NCBI GenBank assembly: GCA_964019415.1
Contig: OZ025878.1
Location: forward strand, 1,979,899 to 2,043,898
Direction: 5' to 3'
DNA: 64,000 nt
Origin: Ianthella basta
Lineage: Eukaryota > Porifera > Demospongiae > Verongiida > Ianthellidae
Shown here piece by piece: positions 63,555 through 64,000 of this stretch. Position 1 is the first letter of the stretch. Every line of letters starts with the position of its first letter. Under the pieces are notes generated by a model, which worked only from the letters and a program-made list of their open reading frames with translations, had not been told where the DNA came from and made no database searches. A program made the translations under genes and the position numbers.

Positions 63555-64000
63555 TATATAATATGTAGATTAAGTAAGGAAATTTATAAATGGAGGTGCT
63601 CTCAAGTGAATCAAGGACACTTTGGTGTAACTGACTTGAAGGTGGATGGACGACAATGTACATGTACATACTGTTGGTTCTCTGGATCCAGTTAGAGCTC
63701 TAAAAACTCACAACCACTGGTGGAGAGGGATGCAGAACACTTGCTCTAGTCTTTCCTTCAGTTCAGCTGTTCCCAGGCCACAGCTGAACTGTAGGAACAG
63801 CACTAGAGTCTAAAGTAGTACAGCCACTGAGCAAAATACTGTCATATTGTGCAATGAGGCTAATGACAACTCAATAAAATGGCGTCCATGAAGAAAGAAA
63901 GGTAAACAGGTCCTTATTGACTCCAAAGGTTACATAGTCATAGTCGAATGTTTTAAGCTTAAACACGCTGCATTGTGACCACTTCTGAAGCACTACCAAA

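Larger units (their letters stand above)
62067..64000. other. Upstream intron or flank of gene G
   Basis: Contains a CA array, a palindrome at 62587-62665, a CpG-containing patch (62700-62890) and a small TIR element with telomere-like repeats. Open frames near 62894-63085 have no recognisable domain. Either this is a long intron of gene G or its exons are too short to recognise. Confidence 0.5.

Overview
The window is intron-rich eukaryotic DNA with canonical GT-AG splice sites, long CA/TG microsatellites, many short inverted-repeat transposons and a metazoan gene repertoire (immunoglobulin-domain receptors, an NHL-repeat protein, a coiled-coil protein with SxIP motifs). No bacterial operons, rRNA genes or CRISPR arrays are seen. 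The best guess is a marine non-bilaterian or simple invertebrate, perhaps a sponge, but the species cannot be fixed from sequence alone.

Region 1 (1312-49710) is a tandem, same-strand cluster of five paralogous immunoglobulin (Ig) superfamily membrane receptors, here called A to E. Nearly every ectodomain exon is symmetric phase 1-1, so modules can be added or dropped without breaking frame. Gene A (1312-16386) has a signal peptide, two Ig domains, two tiny Pro/Ser/Thr stalk exons, three more Ig-like exons, an acidic stalk, one membrane segment and a basic tail with a YxxL motif. Genes B (17770-23100), D (37200-43242) and E (44173-49710) have a signal peptide, a short two-exon predicted-helical module with conserved cysteines, three Ig domains, a membrane segment and a different tail. 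Gene C (25216-36197) joins a B-type front to an A-type back, and its first exon lacks the ATG of its paralogs. A relic of an A-type tail exon sits behind gene B. This suggests that the repeating unit once carried both kinds of 3' end.

Region 2 (50983-59399, + strand) is a seven-exon gene for a Ser/Pro-rich coiled-coil protein with two SxIP motifs, a candidate microtubule plus-end protein. Its last intron holds about 2.3 kb of an almost G-free minisatellite.

Region 3 (61239-62066, - strand) is the last coding exon of an NHL-repeat beta-propeller protein of TRIM-NHL type. Upstream exons were not found in the window.

Introns and intergenic DNA hold several element classes: TIR elements with ends starting TAGTC (one carrying a RecQ-helicase exon fragment), a TTAA-flanked element of 1.4 kb, a TA-flanked mariner-type MITE, a tRNA-derived SINE with a clean 11-bp target duplication and a paralogous empty site, and fold-back repeats carrying a hammerhead-ribozyme-like motif. 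The main biological candidate is the receptor cluster: domain layout, modular exons, chimeric members, divergent tails and replacement-biased divergence between D and E resemble recognition loci such as allorecognition or immune receptor clusters. That role is inferred, not shown.
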